64,000 nucleotides of DNA from Floccularia luteovirens (Eukaryota; Basidiomycota; Agaricomycetes; Agaricales; Squamanitaceae), in NCBI GenBank assembly GCA_009739215.1, contig VSJF01000004.1:2542001-2606000 (forward strand). Direction: 5' to 3'. Positions 47,057 to 57,904 of the stretch are shown in pieces (position 1 is the stretch's first letter; each line of letters opens with the position of its first letter). The notes beneath the pieces are model-generated. The model saw only the letters and a program-made list of their open reading frames with translations, had not been told where the DNA came from and did no database searches. Position numbers and translations under genes: made by a program.

Positions 47057-49713
47057 CTACAACACATCCACATCCACATCCATATCATTATCCTCAATTC
47101 CTCCGGCAGTTGCTTCTAAAAGGGCCGCTACTTCCCTAACCAGAAGATGCAATATTTTTCCTTCTGGAGAAGGAGGGTACTCTTCCTCACTCAGTTTTGC
47201 TAGGCGTTGCACACTCTGAGCCAAAGGCGAATCTTTCGGCACTTGAGAAGGAGTTATACGTATGCGGTTGAGAATCATGAGAAGGTTGGGGAGTTCATCC
47301 ACGGCAGTTTGAGATGCTTGTTTGCCTTTGGCAAAGGCAAGAAGGGATCGAGCCCATGATTTGTTATTTACAGGGCTTATCTCGGAAGAGATAGTGTTGA
47401 TGTAATTCGTCGGGTTGATCAACTTCTTATTGGCTGTAGACTCAGTTGATGCAATATCCCCACCCTCGGGGGAATCGGGCACTTGTGGGGAAGTGGGGTA
47501 TCGCCTTTCTACACTGATCCTATCAGTAGAATGGACCTTCCGTGCTGTGGGCTTTGCCTGAATCAACATCTCATCGTCCTGTGCACTGGGTTGGCGACGG
47601 GAACGTTTCCCTAGTAGGGATTTTGTCAAATATAATGGTGCCCTTAAAGGATTGACACGAGGGATTACAATTGTCTCCGTTGGGGGTCGCGATGCAGCTG
47701 TAAGGCCAAGCTCATCTTCAGATTCAAGTAGAGGTTCAGCGAGTGGGTCGTTGTCAGAGCTCTGAGGAGACCCTGCACGACTCGAGGGTGTGGATGTGTC
47801 CTGTGAAAGGACATCTGAGAGATTCTGCTATTATTCAAGAGTCGATGAGTTTTAGGAAGGAACATTTAGGCATAGGCACAATAGACACACACCGCAAATT
47901 TTGGCTTCTTCTCTCCCCTAAAGATATCTCCAGGACCAAACGTACTCTCCAATAACTCGATATACAAGTCATCCCTGGTTCTCTCGAAGAAAATTTGTGA
48001 GGGTTGGGCATCACCAAATTTCTTTTCGTCGGCATCATTGACCGTCTGTGTTTGGTGATTTGTCGTACGTATATTGTTGATAATCAACTGTTGCTCTCCC
48101 GCATTGACAGATGGTAACGTTGGGGACCCGGCCTTTGTTTCGAAACCAACCAATGCAATGTCTGCGTCAGTCAGATCTTCTAATTCTTCTTCATCCAGAA
48201 TAACTATAGGGGCAGATTTGGACACTAAGCCCTTCGTTATTCGACCTGGAGATTGTAACTGGTTCCTGTAGTTAACTGACGGTAGTTCTGTGATTTGGGC
48301 TACAAATGCTGGAGGGGCCGGAGCTGGAGCTGGGGTTGGGGTTGGAATTGGGGTTGGGGGGGATGGAAGTGGAGATGGAGATGGAATGTATGCGTTCCTG
48401 GAAAACGCCATCTGCAAGGTATCTGCAAGGGAATTTCCGTCTTCAGCATTTTTGATGGAAGGGAATGAAATAGTTTGAGAGGATAATGGTGAGTAGGGGG
48501 GTGAAGAAAGGCGCATGTTGTGCTTTGACTTCGATGTCTTTGTTATTTCGTTAATCTTGGATTGGTCCCCTCTGAAGGCACTGCTTCTCTTTACAGTGGG
48601 AATCAATACAAAAGATTGTGCAGCCTCGTTAAGAGCTTGAGCAAGCCCAGCTGCTCCAACACCATTAACATCATCTCGTTTGGAGGTGGTATTGCCAAAA
48701 TTCGACGTGTCTTTGGTTGATTTGGACTTTGAGAAGTAGTATGGAATCGAAGAAGGTGCAGCACGCCGAGATGTCTCTTTCAACTTTGCTTTGTTGTTGG
48801 CTGGACGTGGATTAAGTTTAGACATAACTTGCTTTGGTTTTGATCTAGAGATCGCAGAAGTTTTCGATGAAGACGCGTCTGTTGAAAAAGTAGATTTCAG
48901 AGAATTGAAGCTAATGCAAGGCAGATGTGGACGGACCTAAAGATCGTGTATCGGAGACCCCATTATCTTTCTTGGGTATATAACTACCTGAGGAAACTGA
49001 GTCTACCAAGTCCCGCACTCCATTTTGCAACGAATTAGGTGCAGCATCATGAGTTCGTAAAAGAGTCTTCCCGCGACTTCCGTGAATATTTACCGATTTC
49101 GAGTTAATGACAACACCTAAAAACTTATTTCTCATAGCCCATTCAGGTCTGGAATCCACTACTAAAGGTGATCCCGTTGATTGATCCATATTTAACTTTA
49201 AGTCGACTCCAGATTCTGGAGAATCTCCATGGTCAAGTTGAGTACCCAAATTCGATGGGCGACGCGTCGTTCTCGGTCCTGTGCTGCTATTTGCATGCAG
49301 CTGTCGTGCCACTTGAGTCTCGTCCGTCGTGTTTGCAGACAACGAAAGATCTTGTGTCGTAGACTGGTGAGTTCTGACAGCACGTGCAGATTTTCCCACC
49401 TGCGAATCAGAATTTTCAACCACTGGAGTTGATTGGAGTGGGTTTGGTGAATCTTCAGAATCGGATTCAATAAATTGGAGAGTGGTCCATGTTGGAAGGT
49501 CAGGGTTAGGCTTCAACAAACTATTTTCATTTGACTGTATTGATGTTGCTCTGGGCATGAAGTGTCCACCTATTTATTAACAGAGAAAGCAAAGTGAATC
49601 AAGCAGACTTAGTTTTTGAAATATGAATAAACTCTAGAAAGTTGAAACTCACCATTAGAATAAGTATCTTGTTTTTCTTGCTCCTCATCTAACATTGTGC
49701 CATCCTTAGTCAT
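47057..49713 (-). CDS. Large low-complexity protein, unknown function
   Basis: Start ATG at 49713 (MTKDGTMLDEEQEKQDTYSNG), spliced by GTGAGT...AATAG to GHFMPRATSIQSNENS. Exons with long Ser/Thr/Asn-rich sequence follow (to about 48911), then one with MSKLNPRPANNKAKLKET (from 48825) and a Pro-Thr/Pro-Ala tract (near 48290-48360). The last exon (47629-47057) has KSLLGKRSRRQPS, a likely nuclear signal, and a conserved-looking C-terminal helical region: SWARSLLAFAKGKQASQTAV, ELPNLLMILNRIRITPSQVP and GKILHLLVREVAALLEAT. This last part weakly resembles TFIIS N-terminal/LEDGF-type bundles, an unproven guess. About 800 residues. Its 5' side borders the transposon island. Confidence 0.65.
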
Positions 49714-49759
49714 AGATGGCAAGCTTAAAAACAGATGAGTTTTACACTGAATGCTGAAT

Positions 49760-50231
49760 AGATTGTATATATTCTAAAAAATGAAAAAATAGTCAGAAGG
49801 ATAATAATTAAAAGAAAACAATATATTCCTTTCAGATGAGGAAGTGATGAATGAAAGAAGAGAAAATGAATAGTCATATTTGTACTTATTATATTGTTCT
49901 TGTTATAAATATATCTGGACTATTATCTAATTATGCCTTTTTCCACATAAAGTAGAGAGTGTCAAGAATCACTAAATTGGCTGGTAGCAAAATACTAGAG
50001 AAAAAAATTTGATTTTAAATAAAAAGTATTACAAAATTCTTATATACTATTCTCAACTTACTCTTTAGCTAGACTTCTCTTTTACTCTAGTTATAAGATA
50101 TTATAGTCTCAAAAATAGTATATATTTAAACTCTCTCTATCTAAAAATCAGAAATATATAGGTATATTATAGATATAATTTTAGCCTAAATTGGCCCAAA
50201 AGCCCTAGCTTTAGCCTAGCCTAAGAGAGCT
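49760..50231. other. AT-rich flank of the transposon island
   Basis: Very AT-rich sequence without open frames; composition changes sharply against the gene-bearing DNA to the left. No target-site duplication for the copia element could be paired here because its 3' LTR is missing. Confidence 0.6.
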
Positions 50232-50539
50232 TGTTATGACCTTATCCGGATATCGTTTATCTTTCTGGACTTTAGAACAAGCACATAATGTGTTTCCACC
50301 TTATGTTGGAATAACAATCCTATGTGTGCATTACTTTTGATCAGCTACTAAAATAGGTTTCTCAAAATTTTATTGTATTCTCTATTATTTCATCATTCAC
50401 TCCAATTGTCTCAGATATATGATGATATATAGTTTATATACTTGTAGTTTGTACACCTCAGATGTTGTTCCACTCTTACAGTGCATGACTCTGAGCATTT
50501 GTTTATTAGATCATGTGCACTTTTTGTCTCAATCTTTCA
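50232..50539 (+). repeat. 5' LTR of the copia element
   Basis: Begins TGTTATGACC and ends TTTCA just before the primer site, giving TG...CA ends and about 308 bp. The first 45 bp match the reverse complement of the ends of the inserted LTRs (52946 and 56767), including TTATC and CTGGACTTTAG, but the rest has diverged or differs. Confidence 0.7.
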
Positions 50540-50552
50540 GGTTATAGGCCCC
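50540..50552 (+). other. Primer-binding site, initiator-tRNA type
   Basis: GGTTATAGGCCCC directly follows the LTR. It resembles the complement of the initiator tRNA-Met anticodon arm (GGTTATGGGCCC type), which primes Drosophila copia-like elements with a half tRNA. One base at the anticodon position differs, here A for G, as expected in a decayed copy. Confidence 0.5.
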
Positions 50553-50603
50553 ACCCCTGCTTATTGAATCATCAATACAATCAATTGTGTGATATATTTC
50601 ATC

Positions 50604-51826
50604 ATGACTAACATTATAGCAATCCCTGTGACAATGGATAACTTACCTTCAACTGTGCCCAAGCTAGATGTTAATAGAGTAAACTGGGCAATCTTTCAGC
50701 TCTGTTTTCAGGCAGCTGTTGAGGCAAAGGGACTTTGGAAGCAATATGATGACAGTAATCCAGAGCCTATTGTTGAGTCTTAGTCACCTCCCAACACTGA
50801 GAAAGTGGCAGAGCTTACCAAGTGGAAGAAAGATGAAAGTAGTGTGAAGAATTTTCTTATTCAGAAGATTCCTAATTCCACAGCTCTTTGTGTTTACACC
50901 ATGGTGAATGTCACTCTCATGTGGGCAGAAATTAAGAAGGAGTATATGGAGAAAGGTGCATATGCACAGACTGACCTCTGCACCTATTTCTTGGAGTCAA
51001 GATGTCCTGCCAGAGGGAATGTCCAATAGTTTCTTGATGGCCTTTGAGCTGAGAAAGAAAAGCTGTCTCAAGTTGGAGTTGATATTGATGAAATTACTGT
51101 TCAACTATCATATTATCCCTTCCCAATAATCTTGCCAGCTTTGCATCATCCCAACTTACTGCAGCAAGACTTTGGAGTCTCAATAAAACCATTGATCCTG
51201 ATGTGTTGATTTCAGTTCTGATAGAAGAATCTGAATGGATTGGGATTAAACAGCTTGGATGTGAAAATGGAGAAGGTAGTTCCAAGGCTTCAAAAGATGA
51301 TGAGGCCATGGCAATAACAAACTCAAAAGGCAAGAGCAACAACAAGGAAAAGAAAGGAAGAGTAACATGTTGGAAGTGTGGGGAGGAGGGACACTTTAAG
51401 AATAAGTGCCCAAACCCAAAGAAGGATTCTTCATCAAAGCCCTCTAAGGATAATGACAAGAAGACGGTTGATACCAAATCAACTGGGAAGGTACAAGCAG
51501 TTGAACCAGTTTCCGATACTGATTCTGAAGCCAATGGTGTCTTCCACATTGATGAGATTACTTCAGATGATAATTCTGACTTGTCAAGGAAAATTGAGGA
51601 GGAAAGTAGGGATGACGATTGTTTTTCGGAAGTCAATGAAGATGATGAAAATCCCTACAGTCACAGCTGGAATATCGAGGAGTTATTAGAGGCTAGTACA
51701 GGTAATGATGAATCACTTACTAGTGTTGACTCTAACTTGGTTAATGACATATCCAGGGACTATGTCCTGGATAATTGTCATACTGTGGAACCTACTGAAA
51801 CTACTGCTTATATTAGTGAAAATTGA
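50604..51826 (+). pseudogene. copia gag remnant with zinc knuckle
   Basis: From ATG at 50604: MTNIIAIPVTMDNLPSTVPK and RVNWAIFQLCFQAAVEAKGLW form the usual gag start; a TAG interrupts after EPIVES (50781), and the frame resumes with KVAELTKWKKDESSVKNFLI and MWAEIKKEYMEKGAYAQTDL, with further stops at about 51027-51130. The segment 51203-51826 has CWKCGEEGHFKNKCP, a CX2CX4HX4C zinc knuckle for RNA binding, followed by a Ser/Asp/Glu-rich stretch. Encapsidation protein of the element; nonfunctional here. Confidence 0.85.
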
Positions 51827-52378
51827 GTCGACTCTCAAAGGAAAGAGCTTTATGACTCTGGAATCACATGACACATCTCACCTTACTGTGATCATTTTGA
51901 AAATTTTATCAAAATTCCTCTGAAGTCATTTACAGCTGCAAATAAAGATACATTTAATACTGTAGGGAAAGGTGAAATGATTGTTGACATCCCCAATGGC
52001 TCGAATATATCAAAATTACAGCTGACAGAAGTCCTGTATTCTCCAGAAGTTGGCTACACCCTCATTTTGATAGGCTAACTTGATGAGCAAGGTTACTAAA
52101 TAATATTTGGTAATGGGAAATGTTCCATTCATCAGCCCAATGGAAAAATAATTGGCAAAATACAAAAGACTAATAAAGAACTATACCAAAGTGTACAGGA
52201 ATCGGAAACTGCAAATATCACATTTGATAAGGTATCCATGATGGAATTACACTGATGAATGGGGCATATTATATCCCAGATAGCTTGAAAATTAGTAGAA
52301 AAGGAAATGATCACTGGAGTGAAGCTGGACACTTCAACAGAAGAGCCCATCTTTTGTGAATCTTGCACATATGCAAAG

Positions 52379-52946
52379 TGTTACCGCTATGCATGATATT
52401 GTTTGTTGTGAGAGTAGAGTCAAATGCTAGTCACGTTTCCCTAGCGCGTCAAGGGGTAGAGTCCTTGAACTGGTTACTTTAGCCACCAGTGGGGGGCCTC
52501 ATCGAGGTCAGTTACGACAGAGGGAACAGCCAGGCGTTTCAGGCTGTATGCTGTCTTGCGTGCCACTATTTACAACTTGCTAGCTGTCCTAGACTAGAGA
52601 GGGAGGAGTCACTTAGTGCACACAGAGGTAGCAGGATAATCAAGCATGTTAGGCAGTATCCAAAACTAAGGTCAAGCTGGGGCTTGCCTACAGTTTTGCA
52701 CTATCTTAAATACATAAAATGTACTGCTAATAATAGACTACAATGAGGCGTATCACTAAGCCTATAAGTCATATAGAAGCGGTACTAGTCATAGGAAGGT
52801 GCATTAAGTCAGATAGATGCACGCGCGAGTCAAAACATGAAACATAAGAGTCAGTATACTAAAGATAGGAAGCATCAGGAAAGTGTGTTGAAGACGCATG
52901 TACTAAAGTCCAGGGAGATATTGTAAGTCTAGATAAGATCATAACA
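52379..52946 (-). mobile_element. Solo LTR inserted in the copia element
   Basis: 568 bp with TG..CA ends (TGTTACCGC... ...CATAACA on the plus strand), flanked by the direct repeat CAAAG at 52374-52378 and 52947-52951, a 5-bp target duplication. It splits the pre-integrase region exactly between CTYAK and ATRK. By comparison with the 5' LTR, whose TGTTATGA end matches the reverse complement of this end, its orientation is opposite to the host element. It is related to copies at 56161 and 57283. Confidence 0.88.
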
Positions 52947-52951
52947 CAAAG

Positions 52952-53930
52952 GCCACTCGAAAGCTGATTATAAAGAAACATGAAGGCGAGCGGGCAAAAG
53001 AATTTGCAGATGAAATACATTCTGATCTCTGGGGACTAGCACTAGTTGCAACTCTATATAGACAATATTATTATGTTACATTTACAGATGACAAAATAAG
53101 GCTAACTCACATCTACCTTCTTCACAAGAAAAGTGAAACATTAGAGGCCTACAAAACCTTTGATACATGGTGTGAAATACAATACAAAGCCTGGATTAAG
53201 ACCCTCCACTCAGACCGAGGTGGTGAATATCTAGGAAAAGAATTCATGGTTTACCTCAAAAATTGTGATACAAAACAAAAGCTTACTATCCATGATACTC
53301 CCCAGCATAATGGTGTTGCCAAACAACTCAATTGAACAGCTGTAGAGAAGGTACAAGCAATGTTACATGCTAGTGGTCTTCCAAAATTTCTTTGGGATGA
53401 AGCAGCTCAATACGCAATATGGTTAAAAAACTGCACATCAACAAAAGCTCTTGATAGAATAACATTATGGAAGGCAGCAACTGGAAATAAACCTCATCTT
53501 CAAGGTCTTCACAAATGGGGAATGTCCAGTGTGGGTACGCATTGAAGGTGGAAATAAATTAGGTGGTCATGTGGAGGAAGGGCAATGGATGGGCTTTGAT
53601 GACAGAAGCAAGGGAGGAAGGGTATACTGGCCAAAGAAGAAGACAGTAACAGTTGAACGAAATCTGTGGTTCAATGAAACAAAGGCTAGGGCTTCAGACA
53701 TGCTTGATAGGGAGGATTTTGAGTGGGTCAAAGTGCCCAAAACCCTATTGCAAGTTGACAATCCAATTGTCAAACCTTACATTATGCCAGAAATAGAACC
53801 AGTCCAATTACCACTCTCTCCATCCCCTGAGCCAGATATTCCACAGGAACCTATTGCAGTGTGGGAAGGCCACACAGCCTCACCTCAGAAATCACCATTT
53901 CTCACTATTGGTCACCACTCACAACTTTAG
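52952..53930 (+). pseudogene. copia integrase remnant
   Basis: Resumes after the solo LTR with ATRKLIIKKHEGERAKEFADE and IHSDLWGLALVATL (first catalytic Asp in HSDLWG), then YYYVTFTDDKIRLTHIYLL, TLHSDRGGEYLGKEF (second Asp) and HDTPQHNGVAKQLN with the third-acid region altered: the expected NGVAERxN Glu is Lys here, followed by a stop (53333). Further: LHASGLPKFLWDEAAQYAIW, then in another frame (from 53529) VWVRIEGGNKLGGHV, GRVYWPKKKTVTVERN. Inactive. Confidence 0.88.
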
Positions 53931-55140
53931 CAATCCAATTAGCAAGTGACCAATAAGCCTACTACATATTCTCCTGATTCCATGTCATATTAACTCCAAT
54001 CCAGAAGCTACAGAAACCTCAGACATGTCTATTTGAATATACCACATGATTCCTCTTACTTCCTTCTTTTACTCTTCCAGTCCAGTGACTGATCAATCTC
54101 CTGCATATTCTCTCTTAATCTCCGTACCCCATGACATCACATGCAACTTCTTCTGACCAACTCTCCACTTAACAGCCACTGAGATAATCAGACCATGAGA
54201 TTGCCCTTCCTATCTTGACAATCACACTATCTAATCACTCAGCACCCTTGTCCACCCCTGTGCCATCCAGGTTATCTCATGTGCAACTCCAAAAATAGCA
54301 AGGTATGCCCCAGACTTCCATGATTATATGCAACACAAGCATTGTGTGCTTGCTCACTAGCCTGTTAACTATACCAAACTCTTCATAACTACTTTATTTT
54401 CTTCCCTACCCTTTCGCTTATTAGAGATTGGATTCTCCCACACCCTTTGAACTATTTCTCCATTTATCTCATTTTTTACACCATCTTACAAATAGTAAAA
54501 TTAAAAATACTTCGCTAGCTACTTGCAAATGTTCTCTCTCTGTAGGAAGAACAAAAACTTGTATAGTAGTTAAAAAAAAAGAAAATTCAGTTTCCCTTTC
54601 CCCTCTTCTCAGAGAATATTCAGAAGCAGAGAAAACCAGCTCATCCTAAGTTTCTGTACTCTCCCAACTGATTTCACTGCTTTCACTCACTATAAGTCAT
54701 CTAACTTGTTAAATATTGTCCTTCACACTCTCTTGTTAGCATATTTGGATCCTTTAGTGTAAAAAACTTGCTCGTCCAAGTGAGGACCTTGCTGTCGCTT
54801 CATTCTCCCTCACTTTGCTTGGACGTCTCTCACCTTCACTTATTCTCTCGACCTTGTCCTGTGTTTGCTCTCTTTATTTGCTCTCGACATTGCATTTATC
54901 TGTAACCTCATATTTACTCCCTTTCTGGCAAGAATATCCTTGACATGCTGTGTAGGTTTTCGAATGCACTTTGAGCAATCTGCTGAAGAGAGGTTAAGTG
55001 CAAGTAGGTTCAGAAACCTATGGAACATAGTGCTTCCATCTGTGTATCTAAAATGTCTTCTAGAGATTGGTAAGAAGGAGGAAATATGAAACCTACCAGA
55101 GAGGGTTCAGCTTCCAGATCCCGAGCATAAAAATGAGGCA
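53931..55140. other. Linker between integrase and reverse transcriptase
   Basis: About 1.2 kb that should encode the variable copia linker but contains no readable protein. An 8-bp inverted repeat CGTCCAAG / CTTGGACG lies at about 54773-54828. Another insertion may be hidden here. Confidence 0.4.
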
Positions 55141-56160
55141 GAGGAAGGCCTCTATGTTAATGACAAAATCGAATGATGAGGTTGAGTATACATTGAATTG
55201 CTAAAATACAAGAGGTGGAGGCAATTGAGCCGAGGATGCTTGAAGAAGCAAAACGACTGTCCTGATTGGCCATTGTGGGAGAAGGCAATCTAGGAAGAAT
55301 TGCAGACACTGAAGGATGCTGGTACCTAGAAGTTAGGTTCATGCACTAGCAGGAGCAAACATTATTGAGTCAAAATGGGTCTTTTCGGGCAAAGAAAGAT
55401 GCTGCTGGCAATGTCGCTTATTACAAGGCCTAGCTTCATTGCACAGGGATTTTCACAAGTCCCCAGAGTTGACTACTTTGACACCTAATGCTCCTGTTGC
55501 CAGATTGGCATCTATCTGTGCAGTTCTTGCTATTGCTGCACTGCCATGACATGGAACTTGATCAGATCAATATCAAGGGAGCATATTTGAATGGTGAACT
55601 CACCAACAATGAAATTGTTTAGTATGCATCAACCCCTCTGGCTGTTCAAAGCCATCATCCTCATCCTCAAAGCTAATAGCCCAGCTTCAAAAAACTCTTT
55701 ATGGTTTGAAGCAGAGTGGGTGGCAATGGTATCATCAATTGATCCAAATTTTAGTTGAACAAGATGGGTTTTACTCAGTGTGATATTGATCAAGCTAGTG
55801 TTTTTCAAATGAAAAGGAGAGGCACTTACTGTAGTAGTGGTGCATATCAATGACTGTATAATTGTAGCAACATCAAAAGCACTGGTGGCTGAGTTTAAGG
55901 GAAAGATTTGAAAGCATGTTGAGATCACAGATTTCGGTGAGCTACATTGGTTGTTAGGCATTGAGATAAAGCGGAATCATGAAGCACATACCCTTTCACT
56001 TTCACAATGTTTGTATATTGATGCTATCCTCCATCGATTCAACTTTGAAGATGCAAAGCTGATTTTGATGCCTATGGACACCCACATTCACCTTTCTACC
56101 TCCCAAGCCTCAACTTTAGCAACTGATTTCGCAATCATGTGAGATGTCCCATATCGAGAG
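55140..56160 (+). pseudogene. copia reverse transcriptase (RVT_2) remnant
   Basis: Broken by many stops and frameshifts. Readable parts are GLKQSGWQWYHQL-type sequence (near 55705-55745), VVVHINDCIIVATSKALVAE (55835-55890) and DFGELHWLLGIEIKRNHEAH, then LSLSQCLYIDAILHRFNFED (55935-56055). The catalytic Y/H-V-D-D box reads HIND, so one essential Asp is Asn. The frame ends in DVPYRE at 56143-56160, exactly where the second LTR-like copy begins. Confidence 0.85.
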
Positions 56161-56767
56161 TATTACCATTAGGGGTTTATGCATTATCGTTTACTGGTTT
56201 CATTGTTGGGGTGTCCAGGTTAGGGAATGGTTGATTGTTGCCAGTCAGATTTCCCTGGTGCAATAGTAGGTTACACTACTACACAGGTTACAAACCACCT
56301 GTTGGGGTCTCTCTGAGATCAGTTACAGAGGAGGGGATAGCCAGGCATTTCAGGCTGTACGGTGTCATCCGTGCCACTATATACAACAATCCTGCTATCC
56401 TAGACAGGGGAGGGAGATTCACTTAGAGTGTCATGGAGGTAATAGAGTAATTGCCTGTATTAGAGGGTACTCGAAACTAAGATCAAGCTGAGGCTTATCT
56501 GTAGTTTTGCACTACTTAAATACAAGTATGCTACTTCTAATAATAAACTATTGTGTGCTTGCTCAGTAAGCTATAAGTTAGTGCAGAGTCATACAGAAGT
56601 ATCTACAAGTTATTTAGAAGCTTATACAAGTCATTACAAGTTGAAAGAACCAAAGTGCAAGTCATAATACAAATGTGTATGGAAAAGTAATAAATGAGGC
56701 GGGAACGTGTTATGCGTATAGCCTAAAGTCCAGGGAGATAAGTGCATATCTAGATAAGATCATAACA
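56161..56767 (-). mobile_element. Second LTR-like copy, splits reverse transcriptase
   Basis: About 607 bp, TATTACC... to ...CATAACA. It aligns with the solo LTR at 52379-52946 over most of its length (shared blocks: AGCCAGGC.TTTCAGGCTGTA, GTTTTGCACTA, TAAAGTCCAGGGAGATA, AGATAAGATCATAACA). No 5-bp target duplication is visible (GAGAG before, GCTTT after), so the right flank was probably rearranged. Confidence 0.75.
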
Positions 56768-56886
56768 GCTTTACTGTATATAAGGATGCTCTCTATCATT
56801 TAATAAAGATGGTCCTTTCTGGATAAGTGGTAGTATACTAACTAAGTATGTGATTAAGTAAGCACAAGGTAAGACTTGAGTCCCTG

Positions 56887-57060
56887 TAAGGGCAACTAGG
56901 CAGTTTGTGCATTGAACCAGATAGGAAATCCAAAGTTATTATATTGTAAAGTATATATATTCTATCTACTCACCTGGATAGGAAATCCAAAGAGAAAAGT
57001 CTAAGGATTTCTGTCCAGGGGTGTTGCTATATATGTGGATAAAAATAGAAGAGGTATTGA
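56887..57060 (+). repeat. Inverted-repeat arm A
   Basis: Matches the reverse complement of 57733-57896: an outer block (AAGGGCAACT.GGCAGTT) and an inner block of about 85 bp with AGAGAAAAGTCTAAG, TTTCTGT, TTGCTATATAT and ATAAAAATAGAAGAG. The middle parts have diverged. Confidence 0.75.
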
Positions 57061-57282
57061 AGGAGAGTTACAATCTTAGATGGGTGGCAACCTTAGTAAC
57101 TATATCTAAATATATAACTTCCTGATAGTAAGCATGTTAAAGTTATATCAAGATAGTGGGAAGTGGTGTTGAGATATTGCTGAGTGGTTTTGAAGGGTTC
57201 AAAGAATTGAACTTGGGGTTCTCCTTACAGTCCCTATTACTATGTACCATATAGATGGCTGCTCAACATATTTAACTGTCAC

Positions 57283-57729
57283 CTGTTGGGGCCTCACTGA
57301 GGTCAGTTACAGTGGATAAACACACAGGCCTTTCAGCATATATGGTGTCACCATGCTGTTATATACAATAATCCTGCTATTCTAGACAGGGGAGAGAGTT
57401 ATCACAAAGTGTAAGAGAGTAATTGCCAATGTTATTGGATACTCAAAACTAAGATCAAGCTGAGGCTTGTCTGTAGTTTTGCACTACTTAAATACAAGTA
57501 TGCTACTACTAATTATAACCTATTGCATGCTTGCTCAGTAAGCATTGAGTTAGCTACAAGTCATACAGAAGTACTACAAGTCATTTAGAAGCTAGTATAA
57601 GTCATATAGAACTACATCTGAGTCAGAGTGTGAGATATACAAAGAGAGTGGGGAAATGAGGCAGAAATGTATTGTATGCATGTTCTAAAGTCCTAGGGAG
57701 ATAGCACATATCTGGATAAGATCATAATA
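57283..57729 (-). mobile_element. Third LTR-like copy
   Basis: About 447 bp starting CTGTTGGGGCCTCACTGAG and ending GATAAGATCATAATAATC. Same block order as the copies at 52379 and 56161 (CAGTTAC, CCTTTCAG, TGTAGTTTTGCACTACTTAAA, ATACAGAAGT.CTACAAGTCA). The left end and the terminal CA are lost or mutated. It abuts inverted-repeat arm B. Confidence 0.75.
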
Positions 57730-57732
57730 ATC

Positions 57733-57896
57733 AATCTCTTCTATTTTTATCTATATATATAGCAACCTCTCTCAACAGAAATTCTTAGACTTTTCTCTTC
57801 AGATTTCCTGTCCAGTTTAACATGCTTTCTGTTTCACTAAACTACTTGCAATACTTCAAAATATGCATTGCATGAACTGCCCAGTTGCCCTTACAC
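57733..57896 (-). repeat. Inverted-repeat arm B
   Basis: Reverse-complement partner of 56887-57060, with about 670 bp between the arms, including the third LTR-like copy. Confidence 0.75.
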
Positions 57897-57904
57897 TAGA
57901 GATA

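Larger units (their letters stand above)
50232..56160 (+). mobile_element. Degenerate Ty1/copia LTR retrotransposon
   Basis: Order on the plus strand is 5' LTR (50232-50539), primer-binding site, gag with a zinc knuckle, protease-like and pre-integrase remnants, integrase and RVT_2 reverse transcriptase. This order (integrase before reverse transcriptase) defines Ty1/copia. Every domain carries stops or frameshifts, so the copy is dead. RNase H and the 3' LTR are not found; the reverse transcriptase stops at 56160, where another LTR-like sequence begins. A solo LTR sits inside at 52379-52946. Confidence 0.88.
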
